Source of the DNA: DAIUCA01 sp964613675
Lineage (GTDB): Bacteria; Pseudomonadota; Gammaproteobacteria; Competibacterales; Competibacteraceae
Assembly (NCBI GenBank): GCA_964613675.1
Contig: CAZTIH010000001.1
Coordinates: 1 to 64,000 of the forward strand
Direction of reading: 5' to 3'
Length of the DNA: 64,000 bases
Shown here: positions 8,911-22,969 of the stretch, one piece after another
How the letters are laid out: each line of letters starts with the position of its first letter
How positions within the stretch are numbered: the stretch's first letter is position 1
The notes under the pieces: model-generated
Seen by the model: the letters and a program-made list of their open reading frames with translations, nothing else
The model's database searches: none
What the model was told of the DNA's origin: nothing
Program-made: the position numbers and the translations under genes

Positions 8911-10059
8911 ATGACTGAAATCCTGAATATCCGCGAATTACTCGCCAAACTCGTCTCTTTCCCCACTCTCTCCCATACCTCTAACTTGGCATTAATTGAC
9001 TTCGTTGAAGATTACTTAAGCCACTTTGGCATTACTTCCCAGCGCGTTTTCAATGACGATCAAACAAAAGCGGGATTGTACGCCGTGGTCGGACCCCAAG
9101 TGCCTGGGGGCGTTATTTTGTCAGGTCATACCGATGTCGTACCCGTTGAAGGGCAACCGTGGTCATCTGATCCCTTTGAATTAATTGAAAAACAAGGTCG
9201 TTACTACGGGCGGGGGGCTGTGGATATGAAAGGATTTTTAGCCATAGCCTTGTCGCAATTACCGTCAATGAAAAATCTCAAAAAGCCGATCATTTTGGCT
9301 TTTTCTTACGATGAAGAAATTGGCTGTTTGGGAGCACCGCGTCTGATTGAAGCCATTTTGCAAACTGTTCCGCCGCCGTCAGCCGTAATCGTAGGGGAAC
9401 CGTCGGAAATGCAATTGGTAACGGCTCACAAGGGCATTACCACGGTGAAAACGACGGTAACCGGGCGAGAAGTTCATTCAAGTCAACCTCATCGTGGGGT
9501 CAGTGCGGTCATGATTGGGGCGAGATTAGTGACTTGGCTCGATGATTTTGGACAAAGGTCCCATCAATCCACGACGCCGCTCAATTTTGACCCGCCTTAC
9601 ACGACAGTTCATGTGGGCAAAATCCACGGGGGCATCGCACATAATATCGTGGCGCGACATTGTGAGTTTGTATGGGATATCCGAAACCTCGCGGAAGACG
9701 ACCCACTGGAAATAGTCAATCAATTCAAAGGCTTTTATGAACAGGAACTCCTGCCCAACATGCGCAAGATCGCGCCCGAAGCCAACATCGAAACGACCGT
9801 GCTCAATCAGGTTCCTTCGCTGATTCACCAACCCGACAGCGCGGCGGCCACCCTCATCCGCCAGTTAACCGGCCAAAATGCCTGTCAACAGATGGCCTAT
9901 GCCGCCGAAGCCGGTCAGTTTCAAGAGGCTGGACTGGCCACCGTCATTTGTGGACCAGGATCGATCAATCAAGCGCATCAACCCGATGAATTCATTGAAA
10001 TAGCTCAAATCGAGCAGGGCATTCAATTTACGCGACAGCTCATCGAGCACCTATCGTGA
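8911..10059 (+). CDS. argE: Acetylornithine deacetylase (M20 family)
   Basis: Zinc-dependent M20 amidohydrolase of 382 residues predicted to release ornithine from N-acetylornithine. Metal-site motifs are SGHTDVVPVEG, RGAVDMKGF, YDEEIGCLGAPRL (catalytic glutamate plus ligand) and VGEPSEMQ. The start has a good TAGGAGA site. The subfamily resembles the ArgE/DapE branch with the proteobacterial-type acetylornithine deacetylase layout; another M20 substrate is possible. Its product would feed the ornithine decarboxylase encoded 4 kb upstream, which is consistent but not proof. Its stop codon overlaps the next gene's GTG (GTGA). Confidence 0.82.
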   Translation: MTEILNIRELLAKLVSFPTLSHTSNLALIDFVEDYLSHFGITSQRVFNDDQTKAGLYAVVGPQVPGGVILSGHTDVVPVEGQPWSSDPFELIEKQGRYYGRGAVDMKGFLAIALSQLPSMKNLKKPIILAFSYDEEIGCLGAPRLIEAILQTVPPPSAVIVGEPSEMQLVTAHKGITTVKTTVTGREVHSSQPHRGVSAVMIGARLVTWLDDFGQRSHQSTTPLNFDPPYTTVHVGKIHGGIAHNIVARHCEFVWDIRNLAEDDPLEIVNQFKGFYEQELLPNMRKIAPEANIETTVLNQVPSLIHQPDSAAATLIRQLTGQNACQQMAYAAEAGQFQEAGLATVICGPGSINQAHQPDEFIEIAQIEQGIQFTRQLIEHLS

Positions 10060-11453
10060 GATTCGCCGATTTTGGCCTTGACGAGATAATCCATTCACTC
10101 ATTGCGGATCTTATTCCCGATGAGTATGGCGATTATCGCGACTTACTGGCGGAAAGCGTGCAGCAGTTTTTGCGGCAATTATCGTCCCCCAGACAAATAC
10201 AAATCATTGAAAGTCAGTGCGCATTATCCTTTACGGCGACGGCCCCAGAACGCCTGACCACCCTAATTCGCCATAGCCCGTTATTGCACAAATTAGGGCA
10301 ATTAATCGCCCGTCATCCAAAACTCAGTTTCGCGCTGAAAAGTCAATTCATCACCCTGGAGTCCAGTCAATCTAACGCCCTAACACCTGCATTCTTGAGC
10401 GCCTTGCAACGGCATTTTCAAACACGGGCGATTGTGATTGACCCCGTTCCCGTGGCTGAAGCCAGTATCGCGATAGTCGTCGGCGCGAAGTTGGGAAATG
10501 ACGAGGTAGTGATTAAGGTCAAAAAACCCTTAATCGACGAATACTTAGCCGAAGATTTAACCCTCGCGATGGACATTGCTCACGCCTTTGATGTCGCGTG
10601 TGAGCAGAACGATTTGCCGCCGTTGGGCGCTGCTTACCTCATTGCGGAAATCGCCGAGAAACTCGCTTGTGAAACGGACTTCGCTCAGGAGCAACATAAT
10701 CTTCAGGTTGCCAGCGCGTTTTATCGGCACTCATCGACCCTCGTCATCCCGGAATGTCTTCCCGACTCGACCCCTCAAATGACGGTGATGAAGCGCCTTC
10801 ACGGGCAACTTTTTACGACGACATCTCCGCCACCCTTTATCGGCCCCCGCCTGATTCGCGAGTTACTGGCCAAGCCTTTCTGGCAACGCCATTCAAGCGC
10901 CCTCTTTCACGGCGATCCCCACGGCGGCAATCTCTTGTTACTGCCCGATCAACGGATTGGCGTTCTCGATTGGGGTTTGGCGGTCACATTAACCAAAATC
11001 GAACGCCGTCAATTAGTCGAATTAGCCTTGGGACTCTGGCTTTTAGAGGTACCCAAAATCGCCGCTGCATTAGAAAAATTAGTCACGCCATTAAGCGATT
11101 TAACACTGCTGATTCGCCATTCGTTACCCCAGCGTTATTCCCTCATGCCCAGCCTCAGTGAAACTCTACATTGGGTCGAGCAACTTGCCCTTCGCGGCGT
11201 TATTCGGTTGCCCAGTCATTTGCTCATTTTGCGAAAAACGCTGTTTATGCTTAAGGGCCTCGTCAATGTCGGACACGCCAACGAACATTGGGAAACGGCC
11301 TTTCTCGAATGGGGCCTGCTTTGTGCCCTACAGGACAATTTGCCCTGGCAGTTCGACGACACCCAAACCCAGAGCCATTTGTCCCACTTCGATTTGTGGC
11401 AATTAGCCGTGAGTAGCGCTGGATTGCCCGCTCGGCTTTGGCAGCTGCATTAG
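10056..11453 (+). CDS. ABC1/AarF (UbiB-like) family atypical kinase
   Basis: 465-residue protein of the ADCK/UbiB family. Visible elements: an ATP-lysine region (VIKVKKP), a conserved glutamate in ETDFAQEQHNL, the catalytic loop FHGDPHGGNLL and the metal-binding LDWGLAV. UbiB-type proteins support ubiquinone synthesis or lipid transport, but this copy is shorter at the C-terminus and lacks obvious tail transmembrane helices. It sits apart from ubi genes, so it may be a paralogue with another role. Translation is probably coupled to the argE-like gene through a GTGA overlap at 10056-10059. Confidence 0.82.
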   Translation: MRFADFGLDEIIHSLIADLIPDEYGDYRDLLAESVQQFLRQLSSPRQIQIIESQCALSFTATAPERLTTLIRHSPLLHKLGQLIARHPKLSFALKSQFITLESSQSNALTPAFLSALQRHFQTRAIVIDPVPVAEASIAIVVGAKLGNDEVVIKVKKPLIDEYLAEDLTLAMDIAHAFDVACEQNDLPPLGAAYLIAEIAEKLACETDFAQEQHNLQVASAFYRHSSTLVIPECLPDSTPQMTVMKRLHGQLFTTTSPPPFIGPRLIRELLAKPFWQRHSSALFHGDPHGGNLLLLPDQRIGVLDWGLAVTLTKIERRQLVELALGLWLLEVPKIAAALEKLVTPLSDLTLLIRHSLPQRYSLMPSLSETLHWVEQLALRGVIRLPSHLLILRKTLFMLKGLVNVGHANEHWETAFLEWGLLCALQDNLPWQFDDTQTQSHLSHFDLWQLAVSSAGLPARLWQLH

Positions 11454-11464
11454 GCGCATTTCAT

Positions 11465-11974
11465 TTACAGCGTGGGCGGAGAAAACAAGGTCATGTGGCC
11501 CCCCTCGTCGATTTCGAGATCCCCCAAATGCGCGAGCTGACCCGGCGTGAACACCGCCGTCGTCGGCAATCGCAACACGGCGTGTTGATGCACCATCACT
11601 CCGTACACCGTCACCGGTTCGCGGTACGGGTGCGTAAGTTCCACAAACAATTGGTAGCGCCCTGCCTGTCGAAGCTGTTGCCACCACAAGAGTCCCCCTA
11701 ACCAAGCCGTCTGCTGCGTAGGCGACAGTGTTTGAATGTCCATATCCTTGATGTGTAACGCAATTAAGGCATTCGGTTGACGTTCCCAATGCAGGCTGAT
11801 GGCTAACGGCGGCAAACTCGATGGGGGAAACGACGGCCGAGTAGCCACACTGAGCGGCGCGGGGACAGGGAGGGCGACATGACGCAAATCGTCGAGATGT
11901 AATCCCCCAAAGCTCCCCACCGCGATCATCCCCCCAGCCGACCACCATAACGCCGAAAAAGGCTGAAAATTCAC
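11465..11974 (-). CDS. Hypothetical protein coupled to the gmhA-like gene
   Basis: Unrecognised 169-residue protein. I place the start at the GTG that overlaps the preceding stop codon (GTGA at 11971-11974); the frame remains open further upstream but only inside the isomerase gene. The N-terminal stretch FSALWWSAGGMIAVGSFGGL is hydrophobic and may be a membrane anchor or signal segment. The rest is rich in Trp, Pro and Leu with beta-like segments, ending LGDLEIDEGGHMTLFSPPTL. It is the last member of a minus-strand set (aldo/keto reductase-like, nitronate monooxygenase, phosphoheptose isomerase). Confidence 0.6.
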   Translation of the reverse strand: MNFQPFSALWWSAGGMIAVGSFGGLHLDDLRHVALPVPAPLSVATRPSFPPSSLPPLAISLHWERQPNALIALHIKDMDIQTLSPTQQTAWLGGLLWWQQLRQAGRYQLFVELTHPYREPVTVYGVMVHQHAVLRLPTTAVFTPGQLAHLGDLEIDEGGHMTLFSPPTL

Positions 11975-12585
11975 GGCGTTTCCTCGGTAAAACCGCTGTA
12001 GCGTTCGATTAACTCGATCAGCAAATGCAATACATGAAGATGTAACACCTGAATACGGTCTGCATACTCGCCGGCCGTCGTGCAAATCACCGCATCGGCC
12101 GTCGCTTCCACCGGCGAATGGGGTTGACCCGTTAGCACCACCACAAAAAGCCCCTGTGACCGCGCAACCTCGCAGGCACGTAGAATGTTTCGACTACGAC
12201 CACTCGTGGTCAACGCCAACAGCACATCCCCCGATCGCCCGTGCGCCATTAAATACCGCGCAAACACCCATTCGTACCCGTAGTCATTCGCGACACAACT
12301 CAAATGACCTGCATCCGCTATGGCTAAAGCTGCCAAAGGACGCCGATCCCCGCGAAATCGCCCCGATAACTCCTCGGCGAAGTGCATGGCATCGCACAAC
12401 GACCCCCCATTTCCACAGCTAAAAATTCGGTGTCCTTGCGCCAAAGCCATCGCCATCCGCTGCGCGACCGTCGCAATTTCCTGTTGTAACGACGGGTTTT
12501 GTATAAAACGCGCTATATCGGTCGCTAATTTTTCCGATGCGCGCAAAATCATCGCATTTGCATCAAAATCGGGGATTGCATTCAC
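11971..12585 (-). CDS. gmhA: Phosphoheptose isomerase (SIS domain)
   Basis: SIS-domain protein of about 204 residues expected to convert sedoheptulose 7-phosphate to glycero-manno-heptose 7-phosphate for lipopolysaccharide core. GmhA signatures are intact: CGNGGS, DAMHFAEELSGRF (metal-site His and Glu), TTSGRSRNIL and YADRIQVLHLHVLHLLIELIE (catalytic Gln and His). DiaA-like SIS proteins lack this full set. The GTG at 12585 overlaps the nitronate monooxygenase stop (GTGA) and has GAGGG upstream, so I prefer it to the in-frame ATG at 12552. Its own stop overlaps the next GTG. Confidence 0.85.
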   Translation of the reverse strand: MNAIPDFDANAMILRASEKLATDIARFIQNPSLQQEIATVAQRMAMALAQGHRIFSCGNGGSLCDAMHFAEELSGRFRGDRRPLAALAIADAGHLSCVANDYGYEWVFARYLMAHGRSGDVLLALTTSGRSRNILRACEVARSQGLFVVVLTGQPHSPVEATADAVICTTAGEYADRIQVLHLHVLHLLIELIERYSGFTEETP

Positions 12586-13643
12586 GGAGAAACCCTCGTA
12601 AGGAAAGTACGCCAATCTTCGATGAGTGTCTTAATCTCGGTATCTCGACACAAAAAGCTGCTTTGCCCCGCCCACAATGGTAAATAATCAACTCTGTCTC
12701 GTTCCAATGCGACTCGCCGTAACGGTTGTGTTAAGGCGTGCTGCCACGGGTAAGGCGCAACGGCATCATTGGGGAAATTTTCGATAAACGGCGTACTTAA
12801 GGCCCGTCCCCATCTCCCCGAAAAAATGCGCGTCATTCGCGTACTAAATTCCGCACTTTCCAACAAACGTGCTTTATATTCCGGATGTGCGGCACTTTCC
12901 TTGGTGGTAATAAAAGCCGTCCCAATCTGTACTGCGTCTGCACCCAACGCCCATGCCCGCCCAATACCCTGCCCGTCGGCGATGCCCCCTGCCGCAATGA
13001 CCGGTATCCGTAAGTGTGATTTCGCCAAGTCCACTAACACCGAGAGGCCCACCATGCCGCCGTCCAACGGTCCGAGGAATGTCCCACGATGTCCCCCCGC
13101 CTCCGCCCCCTGTAACACCACGGCATCTGCACCCAACTCTTCCCACACAATCGCCTCGACTAGATGCGTTGCCGTCCCGATAACTCGGGTGCCGTGGCGC
13201 TTCAAAAACTCAATGTCCGTCGCTTTTGGATGCCCAAACGTGAAGCTCACCACCGGTACCCGTAAATCAAAAACAACGGCTAATTGTTCCGTAAACGAGG
13301 GAATCGGTCGCGATGGTAATGCAGGTAAGGACAAATCGAAGTCGCGATAATGAGGCGTAAGGGCAGTAAGACTACGATTGATTTGCGACTCATCAGGGGG
13401 AGGCGTGGGCGCAGCGAACAAATTGACGGCAAAAGGACGGTCGGTCGCCGCCCGAATCCGTGCCACCGCTTGGCTAATCGCTTCAGGTTCCAAATACCCC
13501 GCCGCCAAGCTGCCTAGCCCGCCCGCATTCGAGGTCGCGACGACCNNNNNNNNNNTCGTTACCCCTGCCATTGGTGCCTGAATAAGGGGCAGATCCAGCT
13601 TAAATGGGTCACAAAATGACGCCCGTTGTGAACGAAACTTCAC
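12582..13643 (-). CDS. Nitronate monooxygenase (2-nitropropane dioxygenase family), with an assembly gap
   Basis: FMN-dependent TIM-barrel enzyme that would oxidise alkyl nitronates, of about 353 residues. Motifs: LPLIQAPMAGVT, SNAGGLGSLAAGYL, QGAEAGGHRGT, IPVIAAGGIADGQG and LGADAVQIGTAFI. Ten Ns (13546-13555) fall between GVT and VVATSN; they keep the frame, and flanking bases leave room for four residues. Start is uncertain between GTG 13643, which overlaps the upstream stop (GTGA), and GTG 13649. It is coupled to the gmhA-like gene downstream. The family also contains enoyl-reductase-like members, so the physiological substrate is open. Confidence 0.82.
   Translation of the reverse strand: MKFRSQRASFCDPFKLDLPLIQAPMAGVTXXXXVVATSNAGGLGSLAAGYLEPEAISQAVARIRAATDRPFAVNLFAAPTPPPDESQINRSLTALTPHYRDFDLSLPALPSRPIPSFTEQLAVVFDLRVPVVSFTFGHPKATDIEFLKRHGTRVIGTATHLVEAIVWEELGADAVVLQGAEAGGHRGTFLGPLDGGMVGLSVLVDLAKSHLRIPVIAAGGIADGQGIGRAWALGADAVQIGTAFITTKESAAHPEYKARLLESAEFSTRMTRIFSGRWGRALSTPFIENFPNDAVAPYPWQHALTQPLRRVALERDRVDYLPLWAGQSSFLCRDTEIKTLIEDWRTFLTRVSP
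13546..13555. other. Assembly gap of 10 Ns inside the nitronate monooxygenase gene
   Basis: Ten undetermined bases. On the coding strand the local codons read ACG ANN NNN NNN NNG GTC, so a true length of 10 preserves the reading frame. The place corresponds to the family's Thr/Ser-Pro-Glu/Ala-Leu stretch. Confidence 0.98.
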
Positions 13644-14623
13644 TGCCACGGCAATTCACTGCGTTGTCGCCAATAGGTCGTCGGTGGCTGTGCCAAGGCT
13701 TTTAGCGCATTAGCTGCCGTTTCGTCCCAAGCTACCGTCAAAGCGCTGCGGTGAAGTTCCCATTCCGCCAGCGTGACCGCGTTGCTCAACACCAGCGGGC
13801 GACTGGGATGATGTAGCGCAGCCGCCAGTGCCAATGCCGTGGGGGAGGTCTGCAAACGGGTGGCTTGGGCGTCGAGAACCGCCAATGCCGACTCATCGAG
13901 TGCTGCATATTCGGGAACTAACCGATTGTTTGCTAAGGGTTCTTGGAGGATGACCGTGAACCCCGTTTCAAAAGCCTTAATCAATACGGCGTCACAAGAG
14001 GGGTCGAGGAGATTCCAGGTCGCCATTACGGCATCAAACAGCGGGGTATCTTGATTTACGCGCAGTCGCATTGCCAGCGCCAAAGTTTCCGCGCTCCGTG
14101 GCCCCATCGCCCGCACCCCCAACCGCAACCCTTGTTGTTTCAAGCGCCACAGCTCCCGCAACACCTCGCTGTCGTGTAATACCCCGCTTTCTGGGGTCAC
14201 GCCTTGAATGCAATACAAATCAATCGGTTCGCGAAGGTAGGCCCGACTTTCCTGCCACTGACGCCGTAACGCGGTCAAGCTGAAGTCGGCGACTTCATGT
14301 AACGGAAATTGGCGTTGATATTCCGCAAGATAGGTATAACCCCACTGGCTAATAACAAATGGACGCTGTTCTTTAGACAGGGCACGTCCCCAACGGCTCA
14401 CCAACGCTTCTGCGCGCCCGTAAGCCCTAGAGACGCAGACATGTCGTAACCCTGTGCCCGAGAGGTTTTCCAAAAACTGTTCAGTGTGCGCATCGAGGTG
14501 GTTTTGATCTTCACAGTGCGCGAGGGTGGTTCCGTGACCCAAGTCAATATGCGCCAAGCGACCTAAACCCGCGAAATCAAGGCCAAGACAAGGCGGCGTA
14601 ATGAAAAAACGACGAGATTCCAA
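13640..14623 (-). CDS. Aldo/keto reductase-like protein with degenerate active site
   Basis: 327-residue protein with an aldo/keto reductase (TIM-barrel) pattern: SRAYGRAEALVSRWGRAL resembles the family's YG-x-SE-x-x-LG helix, and IDLYCIQG resembles the strand normally ending in DLYLIH. Three catalytic tetrad positions look replaced: Asp before the tyrosine segment (here VCVS), the lysine (ISQWGY has Gln) and the histidine (CIQG has Gln). Only the tyrosine remains. It may be an inactive or repurposed barrel. It begins the coupled minus-strand set and its stop overlaps the likely start of the nitronate monooxygenase. Confidence 0.65.
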   Translation of the reverse strand: MESRRFFITPPCLGLDFAGLGRLAHIDLGHGTTLAHCEDQNHLDAHTEQFLENLSGTGLRHVCVSRAYGRAEALVSRWGRALSKEQRPFVISQWGYTYLAEYQRQFPLHEVADFSLTALRRQWQESRAYLREPIDLYCIQGVTPESGVLHDSEVLRELWRLKQQGLRLGVRAMGPRSAETLALAMRLRVNQDTPLFDAVMATWNLLDPSCDAVLIKAFETGFTVILQEPLANNRLVPEYAALDESALAVLDAQATRLQTSPTALALAAALHHPSRPLVLSNAVTLAEWELHRSALTVAWDETAANALKALAQPPTTYWRQRSELPWQ

Positions 14624-14692
14624 GGCGGTTAACTCCGATTTTGGGCCGAAACATCGGGAGAATGCGGTCGGGAAAGCCTCAACCGCAACCGG

Positions 14693-16051
14693 CTAAATCG
14701 CCTGTGCATGACGGGCCTGACTCTTGGGCAAGTAGTTGTCAAACACCGCCGCCAGATTGCGCACGAGCAGTCGTCCCATGGGCCGTAGCTGGAGCTGCTG
14801 TGACGAGACCTCAATGAGACCATCCGCCACGAACGGTTCAAGCGCCTTTTCGTAATCCGCAAACTGAAGATTTGGCCAACGCGGGTCCGCCCAGTCGAGC
14901 TGGTCGTAGCACATGAGATGCGTAATGAAATGCCGACGTTCTATGTCGTCGTCGGTAAGTTCAAGCCCTTGAAATAGCGGAAGTTTTCCTGCTTGCAGGG
15001 CGGCATTGTAATCGGTCACTTCCCGATGATTTTGGGCGTAACACCGTCCCACCGACCCAATCGCACTCGCCCCCAAACCGATCAAATCGCAATGGGCATG
15101 AGTACTGTACCCCTGAAAATTGCGGGACAAATTACCCGCTTGCTGGGCGCGAAAGAGTTCATCATCGGGCTTTGCAAAGTGATCCATACCCACAAACCGA
15201 TAACCCGCAGCGATTAACGGTTCTCGAATGGCTTGCCAAAGATCCCATTTCGCCAAGGCATCTGGGAGACTGTGAGGATCAAAACGCCGTTGCAATTTGA
15301 AGCGTTCGGGCAGGTGCGCGTAACTAAATACGGATAACCGATCGACATCGTATTGAATTAAAGACTGCACCGTTTGCGTAACGCTTTTGAGGGTTTGGTA
15401 GGGAAGCCCGTAAAGAATATCCACACTAACCGATTGAAATTGCTCATTTTTTGCCGTCTTAATGGTCTGTTCGACGAGGGGGGCGGGCTGTATGCGATTG
15501 ATGGCCAGTTGCACGGTGGGATCTAAATCTTGGATGCCAAAACTCACCCGATTAAACCCTATTTGGCGCAGTTCCCGTAAAAAATGCCCTTCCAAACGAC
15601 GGGGATCCAGCTCGATGCTGTATTCACCAGGGCGCTGCATATCGAGGTTAAAGTGCTTTTGTAACTCGTTAAGCGTTCGCGCCAGATTGTCAAGCCCGAT
15701 AAAACTCGGGGTTCCGCCGCCAAAATGCAGTTGGGTAACGGGGCGTTGACGATCAAACAAAGCCCCTTGCAACGCAATTTCGCGAAATAGCGCCACGATA
15801 TACTCATCGCTGTGACGGCGATTGTTGGTAATAATTTTGTTACAACCACAGTAAAAACAGGCGGTGTCACAAAACGGAATATGGAGGTAAAGGGAAATGG
15901 GCTGGTCAGCCGTCCCCAACGCGGCGTGGCGGGCATAATCGTTGGCGGTAAAGCGCGGGTGAAAATGGGGGGCGGTGGGGTAGGAAGTGTAGCGCGGCAC
16001 GGGGTAATTATATTTTTCGAGCAACGCAACAGAAATCTGGAGGGCGGCCAT
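14693..16051 (-). CDS. hemN: Oxygen-independent coproporphyrinogen III oxidase
   Basis: Radical SAM enzyme of 452 residues that converts coproporphyrinogen III to protoporphyrinogen IX without oxygen. The opening VPRYTSYPTAPHF is diagnostic of true HemN, and the cluster motif CDTACFYCGC supplies C61, C65 and C68 plus the HemN-specific extra Cys. GGGTPS, EYSIELDPR and SRNFQGYST follow as expected. Length matches the family. It is monocistronic by spacing (about 70 bp to the next minus-strand gene) and indicates haem synthesis under low oxygen. I see no clear FNR box in front of it. Confidence 0.95.
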   Translation of the reverse strand: MAALQISVALLEKYNYPVPRYTSYPTAPHFHPRFTANDYARHAALGTADQPISLYLHIPFCDTACFYCGCNKIITNNRRHSDEYIVALFREIALQGALFDRQRPVTQLHFGGGTPSFIGLDNLARTLNELQKHFNLDMQRPGEYSIELDPRRLEGHFLRELRQIGFNRVSFGIQDLDPTVQLAINRIQPAPLVEQTIKTAKNEQFQSVSVDILYGLPYQTLKSVTQTVQSLIQYDVDRLSVFSYAHLPERFKLQRRFDPHSLPDALAKWDLWQAIREPLIAAGYRFVGMDHFAKPDDELFRAQQAGNLSRNFQGYSTHAHCDLIGLGASAIGSVGRCYAQNHREVTDYNAALQAGKLPLFQGLELTDDDIERRHFITHLMCYDQLDWADPRWPNLQFADYEKALEPFVADGLIEVSSQQLQLRPMGRLLVRNLAAVFDNYLPKSQARHAQAI

Positions 16052-16154
16052 TGCGGTTTTCTCCGAGGTGACGAGAACGAGGGTCGCAATTTAGCGTGTT
16101 TTTTCTGCGAGATTTTGTTTTACATCAGATTTTTAGTTGCTTAGGAAAACCGTA

Positions 16155-17027
16155 ATGCCCATCTCTTCTCTAGCTACCCTAACTGCGCTCGCATTATTGG
16201 CGTTCGCGGGGAATTCTCTACTCTGTAGATTGGCGCTTCAGAACACTGATATTGATGCCGCCAGTTTTACGACGATTCGCTTACTGTCTGGTGCCGTGGT
16301 TCTGTGGCTTATCGTGAAACGATTTCGTCAATCCCAACACGGACGCGGAAACTGGGGATCGGCGGTTGCTTTATTTATTTACGCAGCGGGTTTTTCGTTT
16401 GCTTACTTGAGTTTAACGGCGGCGACCGGGGCATTACTACTCTTTGGTGCCGTATAAATCACGATGATGACCTACGGGCTATGGCGAGGAGAACGGTTTA
16501 ATCAACAGCAGTTAATGGGATTTTGCCTAGCATTTGGCGGATTAATTGGTCTGTTGCTTCCTGGACTTTCTGCCCCTCCATTATTCGGGGCGCTTCTGAT
16601 GATGGTCGCAGGCGGGGCGTGGGGAGCTTACACCTTACGCGGCAAGGGGGCGGGCGATCCTACCTGTGTGACGGCGGGGAATTTTTTGCGGGCCAGTCTC
16701 TTAACGCTGGGGCTCAGCTTCGTTGCCACCCTATTTGCAGACATCCATTTAGACCCCTTCGGAATTCTGTACGCCATTGCATCGGGGGCCATCGCTTTCG
16801 GACTGGGGTACGCCATTTGGTACACCGCGCTCCCCCACCTCAAAGCCACTCACGCGGCAACATTACAATTAAGCGTCCCCGTTATCACCGCAGCAGGTGG
16901 AATAATTTTCTTAAATGAATCATTGACTTGGCGTTTTGGACTGACCTCAATAGCAATTTTGGGTGGAATTGCACTGGTTATTTGGCAACCGTTACGCATC
17001 CCTTCAACCAATACGCGCTCCCCCTAA
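16155..17027 (+). pseudogene. EamA/DMT-family transporter split by an in-frame stop codon
   Basis: Two same-frame pieces encode one ten-helix drug/metabolite transporter. The first ends ...TAATGALLLFGAV and a TAA stands at 16455-16457. The same frame then continues ITMMTYGLWRGERFN... to 17027. Related proteins read LFGAVQxTM at this junction, so one C-to-T change (CAA to TAA) explains the break; nothing is lost or shifted. The start at ATG 16155 follows TAGGAAAAC. The rest of the gene has no other lesion, which points to a recent mutation, a sequencing error, or readthrough. The stop overlaps the convergent ispF by 4 bp. Confidence 0.82.
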
Positions 17028-17497
17028 ACTCCCCACAATAATACGGTTGCCATCGCAGCAATTCCCTCAGAACGCCCTAAAGCCCCCAACTTCTCTGTAG
17101 TTGTTGCTTTAATATTGATCGTTTCAGCTGTTAAACCGAGGTCTTGCGCGATGGTTGCCCGCATTGCCAGACGATAGGGCATAACTTTGGGCGCTTGACA
17201 GATAATGGTCAGATCAACATTCAGAATCTGCCAACGGTATTCTGAGATTTTACTAGCCACCATCCGTAGCAGTTGGCGACTGTCGATACCTTTGAACGCT
17301 TCGTTTGTATCGGGAAAATGCAACCCAATATCGCCAAGCGCGGCTGCCCCAAGGAGGGCATCACACAGGGCATGTAGCGCTACATCTCCGTCTGAATGCG
17401 CGATAAGTCCTTGATGATGAGGGATTTTTACCCCTCCCAAAACGACTTCGGTACCTGGGCCAAACGCATGGACATCGAATCCCTGTCCAACGCGCAT
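17024..17497 (-). CDS. ispF: 2-C-methyl-D-erythritol 2,4-cyclodiphosphate synthase
   Basis: Fifth enzyme of the methylerythritol phosphate isoprenoid pathway, about 157 residues. [15 protein letters not shown] carries the zinc-binding Asp and His, followed by [25 protein letters not shown] and the C-terminal [21 protein letters not shown]. The ATG at 17497 gives the usual MRxGxGxDVH start one base after the ispD stop; an upstream in-frame ATG at 17512 would overlap ispD. It is the last gene of the eno-ftsB-ispD-ispF run. Confidence 0.95.
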   Translation of the reverse strand: MRVGQGFDVHAFGPGTEVVLGGVKIPHHQGLIAHSDGDVALHALCDALLGAAALGDIGLHFPDTNEAFKGIDSRQLLRMVASKISEYRWQILNVDLTIICQAPKVMPYRLAMRATIAQDLGLTAETINIKATTTEKLGALGRSEGIAAMATVLLWGV

Positions 17498-17498
17498 T

Positions 17499-18211
17499 TT
17501 AGGAAGTGCCATCGAGATGCTGCTCCATCATCAGAATTTGCGTGGCCAAGGCCAAATCCTCGGCGTACGTCATTTTTATATTTAACCAACTTCCATTGAC
17601 CAAACGGGGTTGCAAACCCAATGCAGCCACGGCCTCTGACTCATCAGCGACGATTTGTCGTGCTGTTTTTGCCACCTGCAAAGCCTGTAACAAAACGGAA
17701 ACTGCAAAAAGTTGAGGCGTTTGGGCGTGCCATAGCGAGGCGCGTTCAATATGCCCAGTAACGCGATGACTAACGCTCTTTTTTAGTGCATCTCTGACAG
17801 GAACCGCCAACAATCCCCCGGCGGGATCGGGTAACGCCAAGTCGATGAGCTGTTGCAAATTATTCTTTTGAATCAATGGTCTGGCCGCATCGTGAACTAA
17901 CACATGGGTCGCTCCAAGTTTTTCCGCAGCAAATAGCACACCGTCGCGCACCGAATCCATGCGTTCTGCGCCCTGAGTGACCACCCAATGCACAGGTTTA
18001 ATGCGGTTCCAAGCGTGCTTGTCCCACCAATGATCGGGGTCACTACGCACGATGACGGCCCCTTGCACGGCGCTCGGTTGCAAAATTCGCTCGACGCTGT
18101 GATCCAAGACCGTTTTGTCCCCAAGCATTTGATATTGCTTAGGAATTTCGCCGCCAAATCGCTGACCTCGCCCTGCCGCCGGAATCACCGCCCAGAGTGC
18201 CGTTTCAGCAT

Positions 18212-18215
<4 letters not shown>
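17499..18215 (-). CDS. ispD: 2-C-methyl-D-erythritol 4-phosphate cytidylyltransferase
   Basis: Transfers CMP to methylerythritol 4-phosphate; 238 residues, the usual length. The nucleotide-binding opening [22 protein letters not shown] and the internal [10 protein letters not shown] are diagnostic. It begins at an ATG overlapping the ftsB stop (ATGA), so the two are translationally coupled, and ispF follows directly, as in many gammaproteobacteria. Confidence 0.95.
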
Positions 18216-19902
<1,687 letters not shown>

Positions 19903-19920
19903 TTATAGGAGAAACGGCGC

Positions 19921-22943
<3,023 letters not shown>

Positions 22944-22969
22944 AAAATGCTAATCTAAATGCTTAATTG

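Noticed and set aside
11403..11948. A 181-codon minus-strand frame overlapping the hypothetical gene after gmhA
   Set aside because: Arg/Gly/Ser/Cys-rich composition typical of an out-of-frame reading; the frame starting at the GTGA overlap is better supported.
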